Positions 40,221-53,750 of a stretch of DNA of 64,000 nt are shown here, in pieces; within the stretch, counting starts at the first letter, position 1; every line of letters begins with the position of its first letter. The stretch is taken from assembly GCF_032452875.1 (NCBI RefSeq), contig NW_026894342.1, positions 81,249-145,248 on the forward strand, in the 5' to 3' direction. The stretch is from Bos javanicus. Its lineage: Eukaryota; Chordata; Mammalia; Artiodactyla; Bovidae. The position numbers and the translations under genes were made by a program. The notes under the pieces are model-generated. The model had not been told where the DNA came from. It did not search any database and saw nothing but the letters and a program-made list of their open reading frames with translations.

Positions 40221-41457
40221 CATGGTAGCTGCGTGATCATGCATGATCAGCCACGTGATCAGTGCATGATAGCCACGTGATCAGTGCATGATCAGACACG
40301 TGATCAGTGCATGATCAGTCACGTGATCAGTGCATGATCAGCCACGTGATCAGTGCATGATCAGGCACGTGATCAGTGCATGTCAGCCACGTGATCAGTG
40401 CATGATAGCCACGTGATCAGTGCATGATCAGTCACGTGATCAGTGCATGATCAGTTATGTGATCAGTGTATGATCAGCCACGTGATCAGTGCATGATCAG
40501 CCACATGATCAGTGCATGATCAATTACGTGATCAGTGCATGATCAGTCACGTGACCAGTACATGGTAGCTACGTGATCATTGCATGATCAGCCACGTGAT
40601 CAGTGCATGATAGCCACGTGATCAGTGCATGATCAGCCACGTGATCAGTGCATGATAGCCACGTGATCAGTGCATGATCAGTCATGTGATACGTGTGTGA
40701 TCAGCCACGTGATCAGTGCATGATATCCACGTGATCAGTGCATGACAGCCACGTGATCAGTGCATGATAGCCACGGATCAGTGCATGATCAGTCACGTGA
40801 TACATGTGTGATCAGCCACGTGATCAGTGCATGATGAGCCACGTGATCAGTGCAGGATCAATTACGTGATCAGTGCATGATCAGTCACGTGACCAGTACA
40901 TGGTTGCTACGTGATCGTTGCATGATCAGCCACGTGAGCAGAGCATGATAGCCACGTGATCAGTGCATGATCAGTCACGTGATCAGTACATGATCAGTCA
41001 CGTGAACAGTGCATGATCATTTACGTGATCTGTGCATGATCAGTCACGTGACCAGTATATGGTTGCTACGTGATCATTCCATGACGAGCCACGTGAGCAG
41101 TGCATGATAGCCACGTGATGTGTGCATGAGTTACGTGAGCAGAGTATGATCAGCCACGTGATCAGTGCATGAGTGCCACGTGATCAGTGCATGATATGTC
41201 ACGTGACAGGTGTGTGATCAGCCACGTGAACAGTGCATGTTCAGCCACGTGATCAGTGCATGATAGCCACGTGATCAGTGCATGATCAGTTACGTGAGCA
41301 GTGTATGATCAGCCACGTGATCAGTGCATGGTCAGACACGTGAACAGTGTATGATCAGCCACGTGATCAGTGCATGATATCCAAGTGATCAGTGCATGAT
41401 CATCACGTGATCAGTGTATGATCAGCCACGTGAACAGTGCATGCTCAGTCACGTGAT

Positions 41458-41701
41458 CTGGGCCTGCTGAGCTGCGTGATTACTGTCTGCTCATCTGCTT
41501 GACAATTGCCAGCTGAGCTGCACGATTCCTGCCTGTCATCTGCTTGACAATTGCCAGCTGTGCTGCGTAATTCCTGCCTGCTCAGCTGCTTGATTATTGC
41601 CAGCTGAGCAGCATGATTCCTCACACCTGAGTTCCATGATTATTGCCTGCTGACTGTTTGATTCGTGCCTACTCAGCTCTTTGTTTATTGCCTCCAGAGG
41701 C
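41458..41701. repeat. D block copy 19
   Basis: As copy 2; lies between the two longest disrupted intervals and is nevertheless intact. Confidence 0.93.
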
Positions 41702-42219
41702 ACATGATCAGTGTATGATAGCAAACATGATCAGCGCATGATCAGTCACATGATCAGCGCCATTAAGTCACGTGATCACTACATGATAGTCATGTGATCA
41801 GTCCATGCTCAGTCACGGTATCAGTGCATGATCAGCCACGTGATCAGTGCATGATCTGTCACAAGATTAGTGTATGATCATCCACGTGATCAGTGCACGG
41901 GCAGTCATGTGATCAGTGCATGATATAGACGTGAACAGTGCATGATCAGTCTCGTGATCAGTGCATGATAGCCACGTGATCAGTGCATGATCAGTCACCT
42001 GATGGGTGTATGATCATTCACGTGACCTGTACATGGTAGCTACATGATCATTGCATGATCAGCCACGTGAGTAGTTCATGATAGCCACGTGATCACTGCA
42101 TGATCAGTCACGTGATCAGTGCATGATCAGTCATGTGACCAGTACATGGTAGCTGCGTGATCATGGCATGATCAGCCACGTGAGCAGTGCATGATAGCCA
42201 CGTGATCAGTGCATGATCA

Positions 42220-45075
42220 GACACGTGATCAGTGCATGATCAGTCACGTGATCAGTGCATGATCAGCCACGTGATCAGTGCATGATCAGTCACGTGATCA
42301 GTGCATGATCAGCCACGTGATCAGTGCATGACCAGGCACGTGATCAGTGTATGTCAGCCACGTGATCAGTGCATGATAGCCACGTGATCAGTGCATGATC
42401 AGTCACGTGATCAGTGCATGATCAGTCACGTGATCAGTGCATGATCAGCCACGTGATCAGTGCATGATCAGCCACGTGATCAGTGCATGATCAATTACGT
42501 GATCAGTGCATGATCAGTCACGTGATCAGTACATGGTAGCTACGTGATCAGTGCATGATCAGCCACGTGATCAGTGCATGATAGCCACGTGATCAGTGCA
42601 TGATAGCCACGTGATCAGTGCATGATCAGTCATGTGATACGTGTGTGATCAGCCACGTGATCAGTGCATGATATCCACGTGATCAGTGCATGACAGCCAC
42701 GTGATCAGTGCATGAGAGCCACGTGATCAGTGCATGATCAGTCACGTGATACATGTGTGATCAGCCACGTGATCAGTGCATGATAGCCACGTGATCAGTG
42801 CATGATCAGCCACGTGATCAGTGCATGATCAGTCACGTGACCAGTACATGGTAGCTACGTGATCATGCATGATCAGCCACGTGAGCAGTGCATGATAGCC
42901 ACGTGATCAGTGCATGATCAGTCACGTGATCAGTGCATGATCAGTCACGTGATCAGTGCATGATCAGCCACGTGATCAGTGCATGATCAGTCACGTGATC
43001 AGTGTATGTCAGCCACGTGATCAGTGCATGATAGCCACGTGATCAGTGCATGATCAGCCACGTGATCAGTGCATGATCAGTCACGTGATCAGTGCATGAT
43101 CAGCCACGTGATCAGTGCATGATCAATTACGTGATCAGTGCATGATCAGTCACGTGATCAGTGCATGGTAGCCACGTGATCAGTGCATGATCAGCCACGT
43201 GATCAGTGCATGATCAGCCACGTGATCAGTGCATGATCAGCCACGTGATCAGTGCATGATCAGTCACGTGATACGTGTATGATCAGCCACGTGATCAGTG
43301 CATGATATCCACGTGATCAGTGCATGATCAGCCACGTGATCAGTGCATGATCAGCCACGTGATCAGTGCATGATCAGTCACGTGATCATGTGTGATCAGC
43401 CACGTGATCAGTGCATGATCAGCCACGTGATCAGTGCATGATCAGTCACGTGATCAGTGCATGATCAGTCACGTGACCAGTACATGGTAGCTACGTGATC
43501 ATGCATGATCAGCCACGTGATCAGTGCATGATAGCCACGTGATCAGTGCATGATCAGTCACGTGATCAGTGCATGATCAGTCACGTGATCAGTGCATGAT
43601 CAGCCACGTGATCAGTGCATGATCAGTCACGTGATCAGTGCATGATCAGCCACGTGATCAGTGCATGATAGCCACGTGATCAGTGCATGATCAGTCACGT
43701 GATCAGTGCATGATCAGTCACGTGATCAGTGCATGATCAGCCACGTGATCAGTGCATGATCAGCCACGTGATCAGTGCATGATCAATCACGTGATCAGTG
43801 CATGATCAGTCGCGTGACCAGTACATGGTAGCTACGTGATCATTGCATGATCAGCCACGTGATCAGTACATGATAGCTACGTGATCAGTGCATGATCAGC
43901 CACGTGATCAGTGCATGATCAGTCACGTGACCAGTACATGGTAGCTACGTGATCATGCATGATCAGCCACGTGAGCCGTGCATGATAGCCACGTGATCAG
44001 TGCATGATCAGCCACGTGATCAGTGCATGATCAGTCACGTGATCAGTGCATGATCAGCCACGTGATCAGTGCATGATCAGGCACGTGATCAGTGCATGAT
44101 CAGCCACGTGATCAGTGCATGATAGCCACGTGATCAGTGCATGATCAGTCACGTGATCAGTGCATGATCAGTCACGTGATCAGTGCATGATCAGCCACGT
44201 GATCAGTGCATGATCAGCCACGTGATCAGTGCATGATCAGTCACGTGATCAGTGCATGATAGCTACGTGATCAGTGCATGATCAGCCACGTGATCAGTGC
44301 ATGATAGCCACGTGATCAGTGCATGATCAGTCACGTGATCAGTGCATGATCAGCCACGTGATCAGTGCATGATAGCCACGTGATCAGTGCATGATCAGTC
44401 ACGTGATCAGTGCATGATCAGCCACGTGATCAGTGCATGATCAGCCACGTGATCAGTGCATGATAGCCACGTGATCAGTGCATGATCAGTCACGTGATCA
44501 GTGCATGATCAGTCACGTGATCAGTGCATGATCAGCCACGTGATCAGTGCATGATCAGCCACGTGATCAGTGCATGATCAATTACGTGATCAGTGCATGA
44601 TCAGTCACGTGACCAGTACATGGTAGCTACGTGATCATTGCATGATCAGCCACGTGATCAGTGCATGATAGCCACGTGATCAGTGCATGATCAGCCACGT
44701 GATCAGTGCATGATCAGTCACGTGATAGTGCATGATCAGCCACGTGATCAGTGCATGATCAGCCACGTGATCAGTGCATGATCAGCCACGTGATCAGTGC
44801 ATGATAGCCACGTGATCAGTGCATGATCAGTCACGTGATCATGTGTGATCAGCCACGTGATCAGTGCATGATCAGCCACGTGATCAGTGCATGATCAGTC
44901 ACGTGATCAGTGCATGATCAGTCACGTGATCAGTGCATGGTAGCACGTGATCAGTGCATGATCAGCCACGTGATCAGTGCATGATCAGCCACGTGATCAG
45001 TGCATGATCAGCCACGTGATCAGTGCATGATCAGTCACGTGATCAGTGCATGATCAGCCACGTGATCAGTGCATG
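42220..45075. repeat. Near-consensus monomer tract (unit 19, longest)
   Basis: About 2.85 kb of plain monomers. HOR markers persist thinly to about 42760 and reappear only at about 45080. Rare single-base differences inside include GAGCCGTGC (near 43975) and GTGATAGTGC (near 44723). Boundaries approximate. Confidence 0.8.
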
Positions 45076-45202
45076 ATCAGACACGTGAACAGTGTATGAT
45101 CAGCCACGTGATCAGTGCATGATATCCAAGTGATCAGTGCATGATCATCACGTGATCAGTGTATGATCAGCCACGTGAACAGTGCATGCTCAGTCACGTG
45201 AT

Positions 45203-45446
45203 CTGGGCCTGCTGAGCTGCGTGATTACTGTCTGCTCATCTGCTTGACAATTGCCAGCTGAGCTGCACGATTCCTGCCTGTCATCTGCTTGACAATTGCC
45301 AGCTGTGCTGCATAATTCCTGCCTGCTCAGCTGCTTGATTATTGCCAGCTGAGCAGCATGATTCCTCACACCTGAGTTCCATGATTATTGCCTGCTGACT
45401 GTTTGATTCGTGCCTACTCAGCTCTTTGTTTATTGCCTCCAGAGGC
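45203..45446. repeat. D block copy 20 (one CpG transition)
   Basis: G-to-A at 45312 (GCTGCATAATT instead of GCTGCGTAATT), the transition expected from deamination of methyl-CpG on the other strand. Confidence 0.93.
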
Positions 45447-47104
45447 ACATGATCAGTGTATGATAGCAAACATGATCAGCGCATGATCAGTCACATGATC
45501 AGCGCCATTAAGTCACGTGATCACTACATGATAGTCATGTGATCAGTCCATGCTCAGTCACGGTATCAGTGCATGATCAGCCACGTGATCAGTGCATGAT
45601 CTGTCACAAGATTAGTGTATGATCATCCACGTGATCAGTGCATGGGCAGTCATGTGATCAGTGCATGATATAGACGTGATCAGTGCATGATCAGTCTCGT
45701 GATCAGTGCATGATAGCCACGTGATCAGTGCATGATCAGTCACCTGATGGGTGTATGATCATTCACGTGACCTGTACATGGTAGCTACATGATCATTGCA
45801 TGATCAGCCACGTGAGTAGTTCATGATAGCCACGTGATCACTGCATGATCAGTCACGTGATCAGTGCATGATCAGTCATGTGACCAGTACATGGTAGCTG
45901 CGTGATCATGCATGATCAGCCACGTGAGCAGTGCATGATAGCCACGTGATCAGTGCATGATCAGACACGAGATCAGTGCATGATCAGTCACGTGATCAGT
46001 GCATGATCAGCCACGTGATCAGTGCATGACCAGGCACGTGATCAGTGTATGTCAGCCAAGTGATCAGTGCATGATAGCCACGTGATCAGTGCATGATCAG
46101 TCACGTGATCAGTGCATGATCAGTTATGTGATCAGTGCATGATCAGCCACGTGATCAGTGCATGATCAGCCACATGATCAGTGCATGATCAATTACGTGA
46201 TCAGTGCATGATCAGTCACGTGACCAGTACATGGTAGCTACGTGATCATTGCCTGATCAGCCACGTGATCAGTGCATGATAGCCACGTGATCAGTGCATG
46301 ATAGCCACGTGATCAGTGCATGATCAGTCATGTGATACGTGTGTGATCAGCCACGTGATCAGTGCATGATATCCACGTGATCAGTGCATGACAGCCACGT
46401 GATCAGTGCATGAGAGCCACGTGATCAGTGCATGATCAGTCACGTGATACATGTGTGATCAGCCACGTGATCAGTGCATGATGAGCCACGTGATCAGTGC
46501 AGGATCAATTACGTGATCAGTGCATGATCAGTCACGTGACCAGTACATGGTTGCTACGTGATCGTTGCATGATCAGCCACGTGAGCAGAGCATGATAGCC
46601 ACGTGATCAGTGCATGATCAGTCACGTGATCAGTACATGATCAGTCACGTGAACAGTGCATGATCATTTACGTGATCTTTGCATGATCAGTCACGTTACC
46701 AGTATATGGTTGCTACGTGATCATTCCATGACGAGCCACGTGAGCAGTGCATGATAGCCACGTGATGTGTGCATGAGTTACGTGAGCAGAGTATGATCAG
46801 CCACGTGATCAGTGCATGAGTGCCACGTGATCAGTGCATGATATGTCACGTGACAGGTGTGTGATCAGCCACGTGAACAGTGCATGTTCAGCCACGTGAT
46901 CAGTGCATGATAGCCACGTGATCAGTGCATGATCAGTTACGTGAGCAGTGTATGATCAGCCACGTGATCAGTGCATGGTCAGACACGTGAACAGTGTATG
47001 ATCAGCCACGTGATCAGTGCATGATATCCAAGTGATCAGTGCATGATCATCACGTGATCAGTGTATGATCAGCCACGTGAACAGTGCATGCTCAGTCACG
47101 TGAT
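45203..47104. repeat. HOR unit 20 (1902 bp)
   Basis: A 1904 bp type unit with two 1 bp losses: GATCATGCATG instead of GATCATGGCATG near 45907, and TATGTCAGCC instead of TATGTCCAGCC near 46050. Both short forms are common in the consensus tract just upstream. The D block has a private base at 45312. Confidence 0.93.
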
Positions 47105-47348
47105 CTGGGCCTGCTGAGCTGCGTGATTACTGTCTGCTCATCTGCTTGACAATTGCCAGCTGAGCTGCACGATTCCTGCCTGTCATCTGCTTGACAATTG
47201 CCAGCTGTGCTGCGTAATTCCTGCCTGCTCAGCTGCTTGATTATTGCCAGCTGAGCAGCATGATTCCTCACACCTGAGTTCCATGATTATTGCCTGCTGA
47301 CTGTTTGATTCGTGCCTACTCAGCTCTTTGTTTATTGCCTCCAGAGGC
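47105..47348. repeat. D block copy 21
   Basis: As copy 2; CpG intact where copy 20 lost it. Confidence 0.93.
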
Positions 47349-48986
47349 ACATGATCAGTGTATGATAGCAAACATGATCAGCGCATGATCAGTCACATGA
47401 TCAGCGCCATTAAGTCACGTGATCACTACATGATAGTCATGTGATCAGTCCATGCTCAGTCACGGTATCAGTGCATGATCAGCCACGTGATCAGTGCATG
47501 ATCTGTCACAAGATTAGTGTATGATCATCCACGTGATCAGTGCACGGGCAGTCATGTGATCAGTGCATGATATAGACGTGAACAGTGCATGATCAGTCTC
47601 GTGATCAGTGCATGATAGCCACGTGATCAGTGCATGATCAGTCACCTGATGGGTGTATGATCATTCACGTGACCTGTACATGGTAGCTACATGATCATTG
47701 CATGATCAGCCACGTGAGTAGTTCATGATAGCCACGTGATCACTGCATGATCAGTCACGTGATCAGTGCATGATCAGTCATGTGACCAGTACATGGTAGC
47801 TGCGTGATCATGGCATGATCAGCCACGTGAGCAGTGCATGATAGCCACGTGATCAGTGCATGATCAGACACGAGATCAGTGCATGATCAGTCACGTGATC
47901 AGTGCATGATCAGCCACGTGATCAGTGCATGACCAGGCACGTGATCAGTGTATGTCCAGCCAAGTGATCAGTGCATGATAGCCACGTGATCAGTGCATGA
48001 TCAGTCACGTGATCAGTGCATGATCAGTTATGTGATCAGTGTATGATCAGCCACGTGATCAGTGCATGATCAGCCACATGATCAGTGCATGATCAATTAC
48101 GTGATCAGTGCATGATCAGTCACGTGACCAGTACATGGTAGCTACGTGATCATTGCCTGATCAGCCACGTGATCAGTGCATGATAGCCACGTGATCAGTG
48201 CATGATAGCCACGTGATCAGTGCATGATCAGTCATGTGATACGTGTGTGATCAGCCACATGATCAGTGCATGATATCCACGTGATCAGTGCATGACAGCC
48301 ACGTGATCAGTGCATGAGAGCCACGGGATCAGTGCATGATCAGTCACGTGATACATGTGTGATCAGCCACGTGATCAGTGCATGATGAGCCACGTGATCA
48401 GTGCAGGATCAATTACGTGATCAGTGCATGATCAGTCACGTGACCAGTACATGGTTGCTACGTGATCGTTGCATGATCAGCCACGTGAGCAGAGCATGAT
48501 AGCCACGTGGTCAGTGCATGATCAGTCACGTGATCAGTACATGATCAGTCACGTGAACAGTGCATGATCATTTACGTGATCTTTGCATGATCAGTCACGT
48601 TACCAGTATATGGTTGCTACGTGATCATTCCATGACGAGCCACGTGAGCAGTGCATGATAGCCACGTGATGTGTGCATGAGTTACGTGAGCAGAGTATGA
48701 TCAGCCACGTGATCAGTGCATGAGTGCCACGTGATCAGTGCATGATATGTCACGTGACAGGTGTGTGATCAGCCACGTGAACAGTGCATGTTCAGCCACG
48801 TGATCAGTGCATGATAGCCACGTGATCAGTGCATGATCAGTTACGTGAGCAGTGTATGATCAGCCACGTGATCAGTGCATGGTCAGACACGTGAACAGTG
48901 TATGATCAGCCACGTGATCAGTGCATGATCATCACGTGATCAGTGTATGATCAGCCACGTGAACAGTGCATGCTCAGTCACGTGAT
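47105..48986. repeat. HOR unit 21 (1882 bp)
   Basis: Lacks the ATATCCAAGTG monomer (near 48925), as in units 12 and 25. It keeps GATCAG in module A, where unit 12 has GCTCAG, so units 12 and 21 are not simple copies of each other. Confidence 0.94.
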
Positions 48987-49230
48987 CTGGGCCTGCTGAG
49001 CTGCGTGATTACTGTCTGCTCATCTGCTTGACAATTGCCAGCTGAGCTGCACGATTCCTGCCTGTCATCTGCTTGACAATTGCCAGCTGTGCTGCGTAAT
49101 TCCTGCCTGCTCAGCTGCTTGATTATTGCCAGCTGAGCAGCATGATTCCTCACACCTGAGTTCCATGATTATTGCCTGCTGACTGTTTGATTCGTGCCTA
49201 CTCAGCTCTTTGTTTATTGCCTCCAGAGGC
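48987..49230. repeat. D block copy 22
   Basis: As copy 2. Confidence 0.93.
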
Positions 49231-50890
49231 ACATGATCAGTGTATGATAGCAAACATGATCAGCGCATGATCAGTCACATGATCAGCGCCATTAAGTCAC
49301 GTGATCACTACATGATAGTCATGTGATCAGTCCATGCTCAGTCACGGTATCAGTGCATGATCAGCCACGTGATCAGTGCATGATCTGTCACAAGATTAGT
49401 GTATGATCATCCACGTGATCAGTGCACGGGCAGTCATGTGATCAGTGCATGATATAGACGTGAACAGTGCATGATCAGTCTCGTGATCAGTGCATGATAG
49501 CCACGTGATCAGTGCATGATCAGTCACCTGATGGGTGTATGATCATTCACGTGACCTGTACATGGTAGCTACATGATCATTGCATGATCAGCCACGTGAG
49601 TAGTTCATGATAGCCACGTGATCACTGCATGATCAGTCACGTGATCAGTGCATGATCAGTCATGTGACCAGTACATGGTAGCTGCGTGATCATGGCATGA
49701 TCAGCCACGTGAGCAGTGCATGATAGCCACGTGATCAGTGCATGATCAGACACGAGATCAGTGCATGATCAGTCACGTGATCAGTGCATGATCAGCCACG
49801 TGATCAGTGCATGACCAGGCACGTGATCAGTGTATGTCCAGCCAAGTGATCAGTGCATGATAGCCACGTGATCAGTGCATGATCAGTCACGTGATCAGTG
49901 CATGATCAGTTATGTGATCAGTGTATGATCAGCCACGTGATCAGTGCATGATCAGCCACATGATCAGTGCATGATCAATTACGTGATCAGTGCATGATCA
50001 GTCACGTGACCAGTACATGGTAGCTACGTGATCATTGCCTGATCAGCCACGTGATCAGTGCATGATAGCCACGTGATCAGTGCATGATAGCCACGTGATC
50101 AGTGCATGATCAGTCATGTGATACGTGTGTGATCAGCCACATGATCAGTGCATGATATCCACGTGATCAGTGCATGACAGCCACGTGATCAGTGCATGAG
50201 AGCCACGGGATCAGTGCATGATCAGTCACGTGATACATGTGTGATCAGCCACGTGATCAGTGCATGATGAGCCACGTGATCAGTGCAGGATCAATTACGT
50301 GATCAGTGCATGATCAGTCACGTGACCAGTACATGGTTGCTACGTGATCGTTGCATGATCAGCCACGTGAGCAGAGCATGATAGCCACGTGGTCAGTGCA
50401 TGATCAGTCACGTGATCAGTACATGATCAGTCACGTGAACAGTGCATGATCATTTACGTGATCTTTGCATGATCAGTCACGTTACCAGTATATGGTTGCT
50501 ACGTGATCATTCCATGACGAGCCACGTGAGCAGTGCATGATAGCCACGTGATGTGTGCATGAGTTACGTGAGCAGAGTATGATCAGCCACGTGATCAGTG
50601 CATGAGTGCCACGTGATCAGTGCATGATATGTCACGTGACAGGTGTGTGATCAGCCACGTGAACAGTGCATGTTCAGCCACGTGATCAGTGCATGATAGC
50701 CACGTGATCAGTGCATGATCAGTTACGTGAGCAGTGTATGATCAGCCACGTGATCAGTGCATGGTCAGACACGTGAACAGTGTATGATCAGCCACGTGAT
50801 CAGTGCATGATATCCAAGTGATCAGTGCATGATCATCACGTGATCAGTGTATGATCAGCCACGTGAACAGTGCATGCTCAGTCACGTGAT
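48987..50890. repeat. HOR unit 22 (1904 bp)
   Basis: Standard unit, all markers in order; the ATATCCAAGTG monomer is present near 50810. Confidence 0.95.
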
Positions 50891-51134
50891 CTGGGCCTGC
50901 TGAGCTGCGTGATTACTGTCTGCTCATCTGCTTGACAATTGCCAGCTGAGCTGCACGATTCCTGCCTGTCATCTGCTTGACAATTGCCAGCTGTGCTGCG
51001 TAATTCCTGCCTGCTCAGCTGCTTGATTATTGCCAGCTGAGCAGCATGATTCCTCACACCTGAGTTCCATGATTATTGCCTGCTGACTGTTTGATTCGTG
51101 CCTACTCAGCTCTTTGTTTATTGCCTCCAGAGGC
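50891..51134. repeat. D block copy 23
   Basis: As copy 2; precedes the second 3877 bp interval. Confidence 0.93.
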
Positions 51135-51699
51135 ACATGATCAGTGTATGATAGCAAACATGATCAGCGCATGATCAGTCACATGATCAGCGCCATTAAG
51201 TCACGTGATCACTACATGATAGTCATGTGATCAGTCCATGCTCAGTCACGGTATCAGTGCATGATCAGCCACGTGATCAGTGCATGATCTGTCACAAGAT
51301 TAGTGTATGATCATCCACGTGATCAGTGCACGGGCAGTCATGTGATCAGTGCATGATATAGACGTGAACAGTGCATGATCAGTCTCGTGATCAGTGCATG
51401 ATAGCCACGTGATCAGTGCATGATCAGTCACCTGATGGGTGTATGATCATTCACGTGACCTGTACATGGTAGCTACATGATCATTGCATGATCAGCCACG
51501 TGAGTAGTTCATGATAGCCACGTGATCACTGCATGATCAGTCACGTGATCAGTGCATGATCAGTCATGTGACCAGTACATGGTAGCTGCGTGATCATGGC
51601 ATGATCAGCCACGTGAGCAGTGCATGATAGCCACGTGATCAGTGCATGATCAGACACGAGATCAGTGCATGATCAGTCACGTGATCAGTGCATGATCAG

Positions 51700-53750
51700 C
51701 CACGTGATCAGTGCATGATCAGTCACGTGATCAGTGCATGATCAGCCACGTGATCAGTGCATGATCAGGCACGTGATCAGTGCATGATCAGCCACGTGAT
51801 CAGTGCATGATAGCCACGTGATCAGTGCATGATCAGTCACGTGATCAGTGCATGATCAGTTACGTGATCAGTGCATGATCAGCCACGTGATCAGTGCATG
51901 ATCAGCCACGTGATCAGTGCATGATCAATTACGTGATCAGTGCATGATCAGTCACGTGACCAGTACATGGTAGCTACGTGATCATTGCATGATCAGCCAC
52001 GTGATCAGTGCATGATAGCCACGTGATCAGTGCATGATAGCCACGTGATCAGTGCATGATCAGTCACGTGATCAGTGCATGATAGCCACGTGATCAGTGC
52101 ATGATCAGCCACGTGATCAGTGCATGATAGCCACGTGATCAGTGCATGATCAGCCACGTGATCAGTGCATGATCAGTCACGTGATCAGTGCATGATCAGC
52201 CACGTGATCAGTGCATGATCAGCCACGTGATCAGTGCATGATCAGCCACGTGATCAGTGCATGATCAGCCACGTGATCAGTGCATGATCAGTCACGTGAT
52301 CAGTGCATGATCAGTCACGTGATCAGTGCATGATCAGCCACGTGATCAGTGCATGATCAGTCACGTGATCAGTGCATGATCAGTCACGTGATCAGTGCAT
52401 GATAGCTACGTGATCAGTGCATGATCAGCCACGTGATCAGTGCATGATAGCCACGTGATCAGTGCATGATAGCCACGTGATCAGTGCATGATCAGTCACG
52501 TGATAGTGTGTGATCAGCCACGTGATCAGTGCATGATAGCCACGTGATCAGTGCATGATCAGCCACGTGATCAGTGCATGATAGCCACGTGATCAGTGCA
52601 TGATCAGTCACGTGATCAGTGCATGATCAGCCACGTGATCAGTGCATGATCAGCCACGTGATCAGTGCATGATCAATTACGTGATCAGTGCATGATCAGT
52701 CACGTGACCAGTACATGGTAGCTACGTGATCATGCATGATCAGCCACGTGATCAGTGCATGATAGCCACGTGATCAGTGCATGATCAGTCACGTGATCAG
52801 TGCATGATCAGTCACGTGATCAGTGCATGATCAGCCACGTGATCAGTGCATGATCAGTCACGTGATCAGTGCATGATCAGCCACGTGATCAGTGCATGAT
52901 AGCCACGTGATCAGTGCATGATCAGTCACGTGATCAGTGCATGATCAGTCACGTGATCAGTGCATGATCAGCCACGTGATCAGTGCATGATCAGCCACGT
53001 GATCAGTGCATGATCAGTCACGTGATCAGTGCATGATCAGTCACGTGACCAGTACATGGTAGCTACGTGATCATTGCATGATCAGCCACGTGATCAGTGC
53101 ATGATAGCCACGTGATCAGTGCATGATCAGCCACGTGATCAGTGCATGATCAGTCACGTGATCAGTACATGGTAGCTACGTGATCATGCATGATCAGCCA
53201 CGTGATCAGTGCATGATAGCCACGTGATCAGTGCATGATCAGCCACGTGATCAGTGCATGATCAGTCACGTGATCAGTGCATGATCAGCCACGTGATCAG
53301 TGCATGATCAGTCACGTGATCAGTGCATGATCAGCCACGTGATCAGTGCATGATAGCCACGTGATCAGTGCATGATCAGTCACGTGATCAGTGCATGATC
53401 AGTCACGTGATCAGTGCATGATCAGCCACGTGATCAGTGCATGATCAGTCACGTGATCAGTGCATGATCAGTCACGTGATCAGTGCATGATAGCTACGTG
53501 ATCAGTGCATGATCAGCCACGTGATCAGTGCATGATAGCCACGTGATCAGTGCATGATCAGTCACGTGATCAGTGCATGATCAGCCACGTGATCAGTGCA
53601 TGATCAGCCACGTGATCAGTGCATGATCAGTCACGTGATCAGTGCATGATCAGGCACGTGATCAGTGCATGTCAGCCACGTGATCAGTGCATGATAGCCA
53701 CGTGATCAGTGCATGATCAGTCACGTGATCAGTGCATGATCAGTTACGTG
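51700..53750. repeat. Near-consensus monomer tract (unit 23)
   Basis: About 2 kb of plain monomers in the counterpart position to the tract of unit 10; includes some of the most uniform runs (52140-52400). Boundaries approximate. Confidence 0.78.
52201..52223. repeat. Representative 23 bp consensus monomer
   Basis: This is a clean example inside a run of near-perfect monomers. It begins with the palindrome CACGTG, continues through TGATCAGTGCA, and ends in TGATCAGC before the next CACGTG. The TGATCA palindromes are 11 and 12 bp apart alternately. The monomer contains one CpG, in the centre of CACGTG. The last base before the next CACGTG alternates between C and T in many neighbours (CAGC/CAGT). 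Confidence 0.95.

Larger units (their letters stand above)
37360..41457. repeat. HOR unit 18 (4098 bp; two units, second lacking its D block)
   Basis: The left-end marker GATCATCC occurs at 37778 and again at 39952, 2174 bp apart. After 39952 the normal order follows (GGGCAGTCATG, ATATAGACG, CACCTGATGGG, GTGAGTAG). The interval is thus about 2174 + 1924 bp, two units, but no D block lies before the second start; near-consensus monomers occupy that place. Confidence 0.9.
41458..45202. repeat. HOR unit 19 (3745 bp, mostly consensus monomers)
   Basis: Standard markers cover only the first ~770 bp and the last ~130 bp (ACACGTGAACAG near 45080, then ATATCCAAGTG). The middle 2.85 kb is the longest near-consensus tract in the window. 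Occasional GTACATGGTAGCTACG markers remain within it. Confidence 0.9.
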
